Source: Amycolatopsis sp. DSM 110486
GTDB taxonomy: Bacteria; Actinomycetota; Actinomycetes; Mycobacteriales; Pseudonocardiaceae
DNA: 64,000 bases
Assembly: GCF_019468465.1 (NCBI RefSeq)
Contig: NZ_CP080519.1
Coordinates: forward strand, 6,999,001 to 7,063,000
Direction of reading: 5' to 3'
A program made the position numbers and the translations under genes. Shown here in pieces: positions 28,597 through 36,648 of this stretch; the first letter of the stretch is position 1; every line of letters begins with the position of its first letter. Under the pieces are notes generated by a model. The model was not told the origin of the DNA. It searched no databases and saw only the letters and a program-made list of their open reading frames with translations.

Positions 28597-29559
28597 ATGC
28601 AGTACGCCTACCTCGGGCGAAGTGGGCAGAAGGTCAGCAGGCTCAACCTCGGCACGCTCAACTTCGGCCACCGGACTCCGCAAGACGAGAGTTTCGCGAT
28701 CATGGACGCCGCCCTGGAGCGCGGGATCAACTTCTTCGACACCGCGAACGATTACGGCTGGCAGGTTCACCGCGGGTTCACCGAGGAGCTGCTCGGCGAG
28801 TGGTTTTCACTGGGGAGCGGGCGTCGCGACAAGGTTGTGCTGGGCACGAAGGTGTTCAACCCGATGACGGACTGGCCCAATGACCAGGGACTGTCCGCTC
28901 GCAACATCATCGCCTCCTGCGAGCAGTCCCTGCGGCGCATGCGCACTGATTGGATCGACCTGTACCAGATGCACCACGTCGACGAGCACGCCACGTGGGA
29001 CGAGATCTGGCAGGCGATGGAAACGTTGACCACGCAAGGAAAGATCCGCTACGCCGGCTCGTCCAACTTCGCCGGGTGGAACATCGCGGCGGCCCAGGAA
29101 CGGGCCGATCGCCGGGGTTACTTCGGCCTGATCTCCGAGCAGTGCGTGTACAACCTCGTCTCGCGCGAGGCCGAGGCCGAGGTGCTGCCCGCCGCCAACG
29201 CCTACGGGGTTGCGGTACTCGCGTGGTCGCCACTGCACGGCGGGTTGCTCGGTGGCGCGCTGCGCAAGCTGGCCGAGGGCACCGCGGTCAAATCGGCACA
29301 GGGCCGGGCACAGGTCGCGCTGCCCCGGTTGCGCGCGCGGCTCACCGAATTCGAGTCCTACTGCGACGAGCTCGACGTCCCGCCCGCCGGGGTCGCGCTC
29401 GCCTGGGTGCTGTCCCGAGGCGTCACCGCGGCGGTGATCGGACCGCGCACCATGGCGCATCTGGATGACGCGGTGCGGGCCCTGGATCTCCACGTGTCCG
29501 ACGAACTGTCGCAACGACTGGACAAGATCTTCGACGCCTCCGTCCGGGTCGCGGGCTGA
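28597..29559 (+). CDS. Aldo-keto reductase, probable NDP-hexose C-3 ketoreductase
   Basis: 320 residues from ATG 28597, with AAAGGA 10 nt upstream. It has the AKR landmarks: MQYAYLGRSGQKVSRLNLGTLNFG at the start, DTANDYG with catalytic Asp and Tyr, VLGTKVF with Lys, and the His in YQMHHVDE. EryBII/TylC1-type relatives in deoxysugar clusters reduce the C-3 ketone after 2,3-dehydration, usually in L-sugar branches. A role as enoyl reductase has also been proposed for relatives. With the Gfo/Idh enzyme it gives the cluster two unrelated candidate C-3 ketoreductases. The stop is 11 bp before the next gene. Confidence 0.88.
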   Translation: MQYAYLGRSGQKVSRLNLGTLNFGHRTPQDESFAIMDAALERGINFFDTANDYGWQVHRGFTEELLGEWFSLGSGRRDKVVLGTKVFNPMTDWPNDQGLSARNIIASCEQSLRRMRTDWIDLYQMHHVDEHATWDEIWQAMETLTTQGKIRYAGSSNFAGWNIAAAQERADRRGYFGLISEQCVYNLVSREAEAEVLPAANAYGVAVLAWSPLHGGLLGGALRKLAEGTAVKSAQGRAQVALPRLRARLTEFESYCDELDVPPAGVALAWVLSRGVTAAVIGPRTMAHLDDAVRALDLHVSDELSQRLDKIFDASVRVAG

Positions 29560-29570
29560 CGGGGCCGGCG

Positions 29571-30311
29571 ATGGAGATCATCGGACGAGGATTCCTGGCC
29601 CAGAGCCACCTTCCGCTCGCGGCGAAGCACCCGGACGTGATCCTGGTCGCGGCCGGCCCCTCGAGTACGCAGAGTTGCGAACCCGCGGAGTTCGAGCGCG
29701 AGTTCGAGCTGATGGACGGAGTGCTGGCCCGGGCCAAACGTGATGACCGGCAGGTCGTCTTCTTCTCCACGGCCTCGCACGCGATGTACGGACACACCGA
29801 CGCGCCCGCGACCGAGTCCGGCCCCTCGACACCGGCGAGCGTGTTCGGTGTGCACAAGAAGAAGCTGGAAGACACCGTCGCTGCCAGCGGGGTTCGTTGG
29901 CTGGGCATCCGGCTCAGCCACGCGGTCGGCGGCAACCAGCGTGCGCACCAGCTGTTCCCGTACCTGGTGCGGGCGGTGCGCTCAGGCAGCGTCCGCGTGT
30001 TCCGCGACAGCCACCGCGACCTGCTCGACATCGACGACGTGGTCGCGGCGGTGGACGCGCTGCTGGCCGCGCACTGCACCGACGAGGTGGTCAACGTGGC
30101 GTCCGGCTCCCCTTACCCGGTCGAGCGGCTCGCGGCGGCGATCGAGGCGGAGCTCGGCGTGCGCGCGCACCGCGAAACGGTCGACACGAAACCGATGAAA
30201 ACGCTGGTGTCGAACGAAAAGCTCCGACGCCTCGCACCGGACTTGTCCTGGGTACGGGCCGACGAGGACTATCTGCGCCGGCTGGTCGCCAAGTACGTCA
30301 GCCACTACTGA
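29571..30311 (+). CDS. Short NAD-dependent epimerase/dehydratase, probable NDP-hexose 4-ketoreductase
   Basis: 246 residues, shorter than the ~300-330 usual for this family. The nucleotide loop is compressed to MEIIGRGFLAQ. FFSTASHAMYG, then VFGVHKKKLED with YxxxK replaced by FGVHKKK, and later HRDLLDIDDVVAAV follow the extended-SDR pattern. In the catalytic motif the Tyr position appears as Phe or His, so the reaction chemistry is not assured from sequence. Position after the C-3 ketoreductase suggests reduction of the C-4 ketone as the last step before glycosyl transfer. It is the last recognisable cluster gene on this side. Confidence 0.8.
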   Translation: MEIIGRGFLAQSHLPLAAKHPDVILVAAGPSSTQSCEPAEFEREFELMDGVLARAKRDDRQVVFFSTASHAMYGHTDAPATESGPSTPASVFGVHKKKLEDTVAASGVRWLGIRLSHAVGGNQRAHQLFPYLVRAVRSGSVRVFRDSHRDLLDIDDVVAAVDALLAAHCTDEVVNVASGSPYPVERLAAAIEAELGVRAHRETVDTKPMKTLVSNEKLRRLAPDLSWVRADEDYLRRLVAKYVSHY

Positions 30312-30435
30312 CCGGCCCTCAACCGCGTGGCCTCAGGGCTGGTCGGCGGGCGCTGAGCGCTCTCGGCAGCCCACTGTGACCGACATCACCTTCGCCTCGA
30401 CCCGCGCCGGTCAGGGCGGGATTCCTGGCTCTCGG

Positions 30436-30457
30436 ATTTCTAGGCTCGACTAGAAAT
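30436..30457. promoter_or_regulatory. Perfect inverted repeat before the GAF-LuxR gene
   Basis: ATTTCTAG and CTAGAAAT are perfect 8-bp arms around a 6-bp spacer. It is AT-rich in GC-rich surroundings and lies 69 bp before the start of the regulator gene, which suits an operator, perhaps autoregulatory. Confidence 0.5.
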
Positions 30458-30525
30458 TCCAGGATCCCCTGCGTAAAGTGACCTGCGTCTCAGCTGCTGT
30501 CCGTTCGCGGTGGAAGGAGGCGCGG

Positions 30526-31317
30526 ATGTCGACGGTGACGCCGCGCGAAGAGCGCGCACGCGTCGGCAGGGTGCTGCGCGCCGTGCGGGCGCTCGGTCCC
30601 GTCGACATCGCGTTCGCGGCTTCCGTAGACCGCGCCACGGGCACGTTCGTGCTCGACCGGTTCGACGGCGCGCGCACCGACCTGCTGCGGGACCTGGTCA
30701 TCCCCATGGGCGAGGGGGTCGGCGGCCGCTGCATCGCGCTGGAACGGCCGGTGTTCGTCCGCGACTACGTGGCGGCCAAGGGCATCACGCACCGCTTCGA
30801 CGGCGCCGTGGCGGGCGAAGGCCTGAGCGCGATGTTCGCCGTGCCGGTGAAGACCGACGGCGTGGTGCGCGACGTCGTCTACGGCGCGGCGCGCACGTCG
30901 GTGGAGTTCGGTGAGGGCCTGATCGACCAGGCCGTGGACCTCGTGAACCGCCCGCCCGTGCCGGAGCCGCCGAGCCCGCCGCCGCGCTCGGCCGGCGACA
31001 TCGCCGCGGAGCTGGCCGAGATCGCGGCCGCGGTGCCCGATCCCGCGGTGCGCCACCGGCTCACCGAACTGAGCGCGAGCCTGTCGAGCCTGACCGGGAA
31101 ACCGGCGGAAGACGACCTGCCGATCCGGCTCTCGCCGCGTGAGCTGGACGTTCTCACGGCCGTCGCGATGGGCCACTCGAACGTGGACGTCGCCCGGCGG
31201 CTCGGCCTCACCGTGCAGACCGTGAAGTCGTACCTGAAGAGCGCGATGGCCAAATTGGACAGTCACACCCGCGGCGAAGCCGTGTACCGCGCCCGGAGGG
31301 CCGGCTTGCTACCGTGA
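30526..31317 (+). CDS. LuxR-type transcriptional regulator with GAF domain
   Basis: 263 residues. The start ATG 30526 has an excellent AAGGAGG upstream; the frame extends further but without support. Residues ~15-145 resemble a GAF sensor domain (GEGVGGRCIALERPVFVRDY, AMFAVPVKTDGVV). After a Pro-rich linker, residues ~200-260 are a LuxR helix-turn-helix (LSPRELDVLTAVAMGHSNVDVARRLGLTVQTVKSYLKSAMAKL). There is no receiver domain, so it is not a two-component partner. The gene overlaps the next by GTGA, so the two regulators are translationally coupled. Likely targets are the acyl-CoA dehydrogenase and ligase genes downstream; a role in the polyketide cluster cannot be ruled out. Confidence 0.88.
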   Translation: MSTVTPREERARVGRVLRAVRALGPVDIAFAASVDRATGTFVLDRFDGARTDLLRDLVIPMGEGVGGRCIALERPVFVRDYVAAKGITHRFDGAVAGEGLSAMFAVPVKTDGVVRDVVYGAARTSVEFGEGLIDQAVDLVNRPPVPEPPSPPPRSAGDIAAELAEIAAAVPDPAVRHRLTELSASLSSLTGKPAEDDLPIRLSPRELDVLTAVAMGHSNVDVARRLGLTVQTVKSYLKSAMAKLDSHTRGEAVYRARRAGLLP

Positions 31318-31961
31318 CCGCGGTGGGGAGCCTGACGGCCGGCGGGTCCGACGAGGCACCGGTGACTGCCGCACCGGTGACCCGGGCCCAGCGCAAGCGG
31401 GCCGAGCGGGTGGCGCGCATCGAACGCGCCGCGGCGCGCGTGTTCGCCGACCACGGCTACGAGGGCGCGAACTTCGACCTCATCGCGGCCGAGCTCGACC
31501 TGCGCGGCGCCAGCCTCTACTACTACGTCTCCTCGAAGGAAGAGCTGTTCCTGCGCTGCCTGCGCCAGTCGGCGGCCGACGTGTCCGCCCGGCTGCGGGC
31601 GATCGCCGAGGCCGAACCCGAGCCACGCGAACGGCTACGGCGACTCTTCCGCGAACAGGTGCTGATCGAGGTCCGCGACTACCCCGAGTACGTGCCGCTG
31701 TTCTTCAAGGCCCGGGTGAGCGTGCCCGCGCTGCAGGAAGCCGTGCTGGGGCTGCGACGCGAGCACGCGACCGTGTTCGAGGAGACTGCGCGCGAGCTCG
31801 GCACGGACCCACGCAAAGCCCGGCTGTGCCTGGAGATCGCCTACGGCACCCTGGCCTACCTGCCCGACTGGTACGACCCGGCCGGTGACGTGAGCCCTGA
31901 CGAGCTGGCCGACGAGCTCGCCGAACTGCTCGTCGCGCCGTTCCTTCGCCAGGACGACTGA
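31314..31961 (+). CDS. TetR-family transcriptional regulator
   Basis: 215 residues from GTG 31314, overlapping the LuxR stop by 4 bp. After a short tail the DNA-binding domain reads RIERAAARVFADHGYEGANFDLIAAELDLRGASLYYYVSSKEELFLRCL, the TetR helix-turn-helix. The C-terminal ligand domain resembles the fatty-acid/acyl-CoA type seen near acyl-CoA dehydrogenases. It probably controls the acyl-CoA genes that start 137 bp downstream; the ligand may be an acyl-CoA (inference from context). Confidence 0.9.
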   Translation: MTAVGSLTAGGSDEAPVTAAPVTRAQRKRAERVARIERAAARVFADHGYEGANFDLIAAELDLRGASLYYYVSSKEELFLRCLRQSAADVSARLRAIAEAEPEPRERLRRLFREQVLIEVRDYPEYVPLFFKARVSVPALQEAVLGLRREHATVFEETARELGTDPRKARLCLEIAYGTLAYLPDWYDPAGDVSPDELADELAELLVAPFLRQDD

Positions 31962-32097
31962 CCACCCCCACTCGTGGGTATCTGCGCGACCCCGCCGCGC
32001 CTACCGTTGGTCCGGATGGCCCAGTCTCCGGCCGGGCCCGACGATCCCTTGCTCCCGCCGCCCCGAGGCGGGGAACCCCGAGAACAGGTGATGCACC

Positions 32098-33315
32098 ATG
32101 ACCGCGACCACCACGAACTCCGTGCGGGGTGGCCAGCACGCCGACCACGGGTACGAGCTGCCCTGGGCCTTCACCCCCGAGCACCTGCAGTGGCGCGACA
32201 CCGTGCGGGAGTTCACCGCCGAGGTGGTGGCGCCCGAGGCCGGCCGGCGCAGCATCGAGTCGAGGTTCGACGCGGACCTGGTCCGCGCGGCGGGCCGGCT
32301 CGGGGTCTTCGGCCTGATGGTGCCGGCCGAGTTCGGCGGCGCCGGCGCGGACCTGCGCACGCTGTGCCTCACGATCGAGGAACTGGCCACAGTGGACTCT
32401 TCGCTGGCGGTCACGGTGCACGTCCAGGCGATCTGCGCCGCCCTGCTGGCCCACTTGGCCCAGGACCGGCCCGAGCTGTGCCACGAGATCCTGCCCTCGG
32501 CCGCCACCGGCGAGACGTTCATCTCCATCGGCCTCACCGAGCCGTCGGGCGGGTCGGACGCCGGCAACATCACCACCGTCGCGCGCCAGGACGGCGACGG
32601 CTGGATCATCAATGGCGCCAAGCAGTTCATCACCAACTCCGGCACCCCGTTCTCGCGCTACGTCATCCTGCTCGCCGCGGTCGGCGACGACGAGCGCGGC
32701 CGGCCGCCGGTCTCGGCGTTCCTCGTGCCGCTCGACGCGCCGGGCGTCACCGTCGGCAAGGGGTACCCGAAGCTGGGCTGGCGCTCCTCCGACACGCATC
32801 CGCTGTTCTTCGACGACGTCCGCGTGCCGGGCGACGCGTTGCTGTCCGAACCGGGCCGCGGCTACCGCGACGCGCTCGAGTTCCTCACGTGGGCGCGGCT
32901 GCCGATCGCCGCGATGAGCGCCGGGCTCGCCCGCGGCTGCCTGACCGACACGCTGCGCTTCGTCACCGAACGCTCGTCCTTCGGCAAGCCGCTGGGCCAC
33001 CACCAGGCGGTGGCGTTCCAGACCGCGGACATCGCCGCGCTCGCCGCCACCGCCCGCACGCTGACGTACGACGGCGCGTGGAAGTACGATCACGGCTTGT
33101 CGATCAGGGAGGCCGCCGCCACGGCGAAGCTGGTCGCGTCGGAAGCCGCGAACAAGGCCGCCTACCTGGCGACCCAGCTGCAGGGAGGCTACGGCTTCAT
33201 CGAAGAGACGGCCGCGACCCGCCACCACCAGGACGCCCGCATCCTCACCATCGGCGAGGGCACGTCCGAAGTGCAGCGGATGCTGATCGCGCGTTCACTG
33301 GGGCTGGCCGTCTGA
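32098..33315 (+). CDS. Acyl-CoA dehydrogenase
   Basis: 405 residues, the normal length. FAD and substrate signatures are FISIGLTEPSGGSDAGNITTVA and the C-terminal QLQGGYGFIEETAATRHHQDARILTIGEGTSEVQRMLIAR, with the catalytic Glu at ~387 in the GEGTSEV motif. It catalyses alpha-beta dehydrogenation of an acyl-CoA using FAD, passing electrons to ETF. The substrate cannot be read from sequence. It is followed after 39 bp by an acyl-CoA synthetase, so activation and first oxidation of an acid are encoded together. Two regulator genes lie upstream. Confidence 0.93.
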   Translation: MTATTTNSVRGGQHADHGYELPWAFTPEHLQWRDTVREFTAEVVAPEAGRRSIESRFDADLVRAAGRLGVFGLMVPAEFGGAGADLRTLCLTIEELATVDSSLAVTVHVQAICAALLAHLAQDRPELCHEILPSAATGETFISIGLTEPSGGSDAGNITTVARQDGDGWIINGAKQFITNSGTPFSRYVILLAAVGDDERGRPPVSAFLVPLDAPGVTVGKGYPKLGWRSSDTHPLFFDDVRVPGDALLSEPGRGYRDALEFLTWARLPIAAMSAGLARGCLTDTLRFVTERSSFGKPLGHHQAVAFQTADIAALAATARTLTYDGAWKYDHGLSIREAAATAKLVASEAANKAAYLATQLQGGYGFIEETAATRHHQDARILTIGEGTSEVQRMLIARSLGLAV

Positions 33316-33354
33316 GCAGGTGCCGATCGATCGAACACACAAGGGAGTGTGCCC

Positions 33355-35286
33355 GTGGCAGACAGTGTGGAACAGCTGATCTCCGTCCCGTTGCAGGAAC
33401 TTCCGGAACGGTGGCGCTCGGCGAGCCGGGCCGAGGAGATCGCGGGCGCGCGGGCACTGCACGATCGCGACCCGGACGAGTACTGGGCGTGGGCCGCGGG
33501 CAAGCAGCGCTGGATGCGGCCGTGGGACGAGGTGCGCAGCGGTGACCTGCCCGAGTTCCGCTACTTCACGGGCGGCCTGCTCAACGTCGCCGACAACTGC
33601 GTCGACCGCTGGGCCGAGGACCCCGCGACGGCCGACCGCGCCGCCGTGGTGTGGGAGGGCGAGCCGGGGGACACCCGCACGGTGACCTACGCCGAGCTCG
33701 CCCGGGAGACCTCGGCGCTGGCGGCGGGGCTGCTGGAGCTGGGCGTCGGCAAGGGCGACGTGGTCGCGATCTACCTGCCGAACCTCGTCGAGGCGTTCAC
33801 GGCCATCCACGCGTGCAACCGGATCGGCGCGATCTACACGGTGCTGTTCTCCGGCTTCGGCAAGGACGCCGTGGCCGCGCGGCTCAAGGTCTCCGGCGCG
33901 AAGGCCGTGGTGGTCGCCGACGCGTCCTACCGGCGCGGGAAGCTGGTGCCGCTGCTGGAGACCCTGCGCACCGCCCGGCCGGGCCTGCCCGACCTCGGCC
34001 ACGTCGTGGTGCTCGACCGCACCGGCCGCGACCTGCCGCTCGAAGCGGGCGAGGTCTCCTACGCCGACCTCGTCGCCCGCCACCCCGAAGGCACGCCGGC
34101 CGTGCCGCTGGAGGCCAACGACCCGGCGTTTCTGATCTTCACCAGCGGCACGGAGTCGACGCCGAAGGGTGTGGTGCACTCGGTCGCCGGGTTCCTGGTC
34201 GGCACGTGGGCCAACGCCTACTGGCAGGCCGGCCTCGAGCAGGGCGACGTCTACTGGGTGGCCGCCGACGTCGGCTGGCTGACCTTCCCGATCCAGGCCG
34301 TGATCGGCGGGCTGGCGTGCGGGACCACGATCGCGTGTTACGAGGGCGCGCTCGACACCCCGACGAAGGAACGCTTCTACGAGTTCTGCGAACGCCACGA
34401 GGTCACGCAGGTGCTGGCCGCGCCGACCGTGCTGCGGATGCTGCGCTCGTTCGGCGAGGACCTGTGTGCCGCGCACCCGCTGCCGCACCTCAAGCTGATC
34501 ACCGTGCAGGGCGAGCCGCTCGACGCCGAGACGTTCACGTGGGGCGGCGCGCACCTCGACGTCCCGATCGTGAACGCCTACGGCCAGACCGAGACCGGCT
34601 CGACCTGGACCTACCCGGTCACCGGCGTCGACGCGCTGAAGGCGGGCTCCGCCGGCCGCCCCCTGCCCGGCCACCACTGCGAGGTCGTGGACGACGACGG
34701 CGTGCCGGTTCCCGCCGGTACCAAGGGAAATCTGGTGATCACCCGCCCGTTTCCCACCCTGGCCCGCACGGTGTGGGGTGATCACGAGCGGTACCTGTCG
34801 GCGTACTTCAGCCAGTACCCCGGCAAATACAACACCAAGGACGAGGCCGTCCTCGACGCCGACGGCCACCTGTGGGTGCTCGGCCGCGCGGACGACGTCA
34901 TCAACGTCGCCGCTCACCGCATCTCCACGATGGAGATCGAAGGCGTCGTGACCGCCCACGAGCGCGTCGCGGAGGCCGCCGTGGTCGGCGTGCCCGACCC
35001 GACGAAGGGCACGGTCCCGATCGCCTTCGTCACGCTCCTGGCCGGAGCCGACGCCGACTCGGTGTCGGCCGAGCTGATCCGCCGCGTGGGCGAGGAACTC
35101 GGCGGCTACGCGCGGCTGGCCAAGGTCTATCCCGTCACGGCGCTGCCCAAGACCCGCACGGGCAAGACCATGCGGCGCCTGCTGCGCGACGTCCTCGTCG
35201 AGGGCGCTCCGCGCGGCGACACCAGCGCCATGGAGGACCCCGGTGCCCTGGACGCGGTGCTGACGGCGGTGTCCGCGGCCCGCTGA
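33355..35286 (+). CDS. Acyl-CoA synthetase of the acetyl/propionyl-CoA synthetase type
   Basis: 643 residues from GTG 33355, which has AAGGGAG 7 nt upstream; GTG 33349 is too close to that site. Motifs of the AMP-forming family are present: FTSGTESTPKGVVHS (the phosphate loop, usually TSGTTGxPKG), NAYGQTETGSTWTYP, HLWVLGRADDVINVAAHRISTMEIE, and PKTRTGKTMRRLLR with the lysine that can be acetylated. The overall size and the N-terminal DEYWAWAA region match acetyl-CoA synthetases rather than long-chain ligases, so a short acid such as acetate, propionate or a branched acid is likely. Confidence 0.9.
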   Translation: MADSVEQLISVPLQELPERWRSASRAEEIAGARALHDRDPDEYWAWAAGKQRWMRPWDEVRSGDLPEFRYFTGGLLNVADNCVDRWAEDPATADRAAVVWEGEPGDTRTVTYAELARETSALAAGLLELGVGKGDVVAIYLPNLVEAFTAIHACNRIGAIYTVLFSGFGKDAVAARLKVSGAKAVVVADASYRRGKLVPLLETLRTARPGLPDLGHVVVLDRTGRDLPLEAGEVSYADLVARHPEGTPAVPLEANDPAFLIFTSGTESTPKGVVHSVAGFLVGTWANAYWQAGLEQGDVYWVAADVGWLTFPIQAVIGGLACGTTIACYEGALDTPTKERFYEFCERHEVTQVLAAPTVLRMLRSFGEDLCAAHPLPHLKLITVQGEPLDAETFTWGGAHLDVPIVNAYGQTETGSTWTYPVTGVDALKAGSAGRPLPGHHCEVVDDDGVPVPAGTKGNLVITRPFPTLARTVWGDHERYLSAYFSQYPGKYNTKDEAVLDADGHLWVLGRADDVINVAAHRISTMEIEGVVTAHERVAEAAVVGVPDPTKGTVPIAFVTLLAGADADSVSAELIRRVGEELGGYARLAKVYPVTALPKTRTGKTMRRLLRDVLVEGAPRGDTSAMEDPGALDAVLTAVSAAR

Positions 35287-35407
35287 CCTTCCCCGCCTTT
35301 CGGAGCCGTCGGCCCGTACCGGTGGCGCGTCCGGTTCGCCGGCAGCGTGCGCCGGGCGGGGTGGCGTCGCTGCCCGATAAGCTGGCGCCGTGGCCGAGGG
35401 GCGAGAG

Positions 35408-35809
35408 GTGTCGACCGTGACGATCTGGAACGACGTGATCAGTTTCGTGCGCCTGCGTTACGAGGTGCTCGAGGACCACGACGGCTGGCTGCGCTTCCGC
35501 CTGCCCACCGAGGACGGCCGCAGCCAGCAGGCGACCGTCCACCTGCTGCCCGACCACGGTGGGGTGGCCTGGGCCGAGCTGTCCTCGCCCGTCGGCTGGG
35601 CCGACCGCGTCGATCTGCGCCGGCTGCTGGAGCTCGTCGGCGAGTCCGGCGTCGGCGGTGCGGCCGTGGTCGACGGCGTGGCGCTGATCAAGCACGCCGT
35701 GCCGCTCGCGTCGCTGGACATCGAGGACGAGCTGGACCGGCCGTTGCGCGCCCTGGTGGACCGCGCCGACCAGCTCGAACACGACCTCGGGCAGGGCGAC
35801 GAGTTCTGA
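35408..35809 (+). CDS. Hypothetical protein, YbjN-like
   Basis: 133 residues from GTG 35408, with GAGGGG 7 nt before; the frame also allows GTG 35390. It is an acidic, soluble, mixed alpha/beta protein with no signal peptide or membrane segment. The pattern YEVLEDHDGWLRFRLPTEDGRSQQATVHLLPDHGGVAWAELSSPVG followed by a helical tail resembles YbjN or secretion-chaperone-like folds, but this is only an impression of style. Function unknown. It follows the acyl-CoA synthetase after 121 bp. Confidence 0.7.
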   Translation: MSTVTIWNDVISFVRLRYEVLEDHDGWLRFRLPTEDGRSQQATVHLLPDHGGVAWAELSSPVGWADRVDLRRLLELVGESGVGGAAVVDGVALIKHAVPLASLDIEDELDRPLRALVDRADQLEHDLGQGDEF

Positions 35810-35836
35810 TCGCAGGCCGGCAGCGCGCACTGAGCT

Positions 35837-36502
35837 TCAGCTCGAAACGCGGGCCCGTTTCTTCGCGCCCACCGGCGCCGCCAGCACTGCCAACGCGACC
35901 AGCTCCGTGAGCGCCATCCCGCGTTCGACGAGGCCGAGCGGGATGAGCAGCCACCAGCGTTCGTCGTTCACCGCGGCGACCGCCACGGCGCCGACGATGA
36001 TCGCCAGCCAGCCCAGCGACAGCACGGCGAGCAGCCGCGCGGCGAACCGGCGGCGCGGCGAGTGCGGGAACGTCGTACGCGCGGCGACCAGGATCGCCAG
36101 CGGCAGGCAGACGAACGCGACCACGCTCGCGACCCGGTGCAGCGTGCCGCCCGCGGCACCACCGGTGGCGGTGGCCCAGTTGGTCTTCGGGAACGCCACG
36201 ATCACGAGCAAGCCGATCGTCCACAGTGCACCGAACAAGGCGGAAACCACAGGCAGCCGCCGTTGCAGCCGCAGCACGGCGAGCGTCACGGCGGAGCCCA
36301 CGGCCACGAGGACCACCGCGAGGTCGAACACCCACTTGTTGTCCGAGAGGCCGTACTCGCTGATGGTCCGGCTGGTCACGCTGATCTCGTCGGTGGGCGG
36401 CACCAGTTGGAGGAGCAGGACCAGTGCGGCGCCGATCGCGAACGCGGCGATGCCGGCGATCGACAGCAGAGCGGGGCGGCGGTCCACGGCGAGGGCGGTC
36501 AT
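35837..36502 (-). CDS. DUF998-family integral membrane protein
   Basis: 221 residues with six hydrophobic segments: AGIAAFAIGAALVLLLQLV, WVFDLAVVLVAVGSAVTLAVL, VSALFGALWTIGLLVIVAF, HRVASVVAFVCLPLAILVAA, LLAVLSLGWLAIIVGAVAVAAV and a C-terminal ALTELVALAVLA. The pattern of SRTISEYG after the first segment is typical of DUF998 proteins. Function is unknown for the family. It is convergent with the hypothetical gene (27 bp apart) and divergent from the secreted carboxypeptidase. Confidence 0.8.
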   Translation of the reverse strand: MTALAVDRRPALLSIAGIAAFAIGAALVLLLQLVPPTDEISVTSRTISEYGLSDNKWVFDLAVVLVAVGSAVTLAVLRLQRRLPVVSALFGALWTIGLLVIVAFPKTNWATATGGAAGGTLHRVASVVAFVCLPLAILVAARTTFPHSPRRRFAARLLAVLSLGWLAIIVGAVAVAAVNDERWWLLIPLGLVERGMALTELVALAVLAAPVGAKKRARVSS

Positions 36503-36648
36503 CCTTCGAGATTAGCCAGGACGGGTATGTGCCCGCTGTGAGCGGATGATCCCGTACTTCCGAAGGTTACCCGGGGCGTTTTGCATCGATATGGTCGTTC
36601 GCTGCCGAAGCGTCCCAGCTTCGGCTCGGCTCTGGGAGGTCCGGGAAC

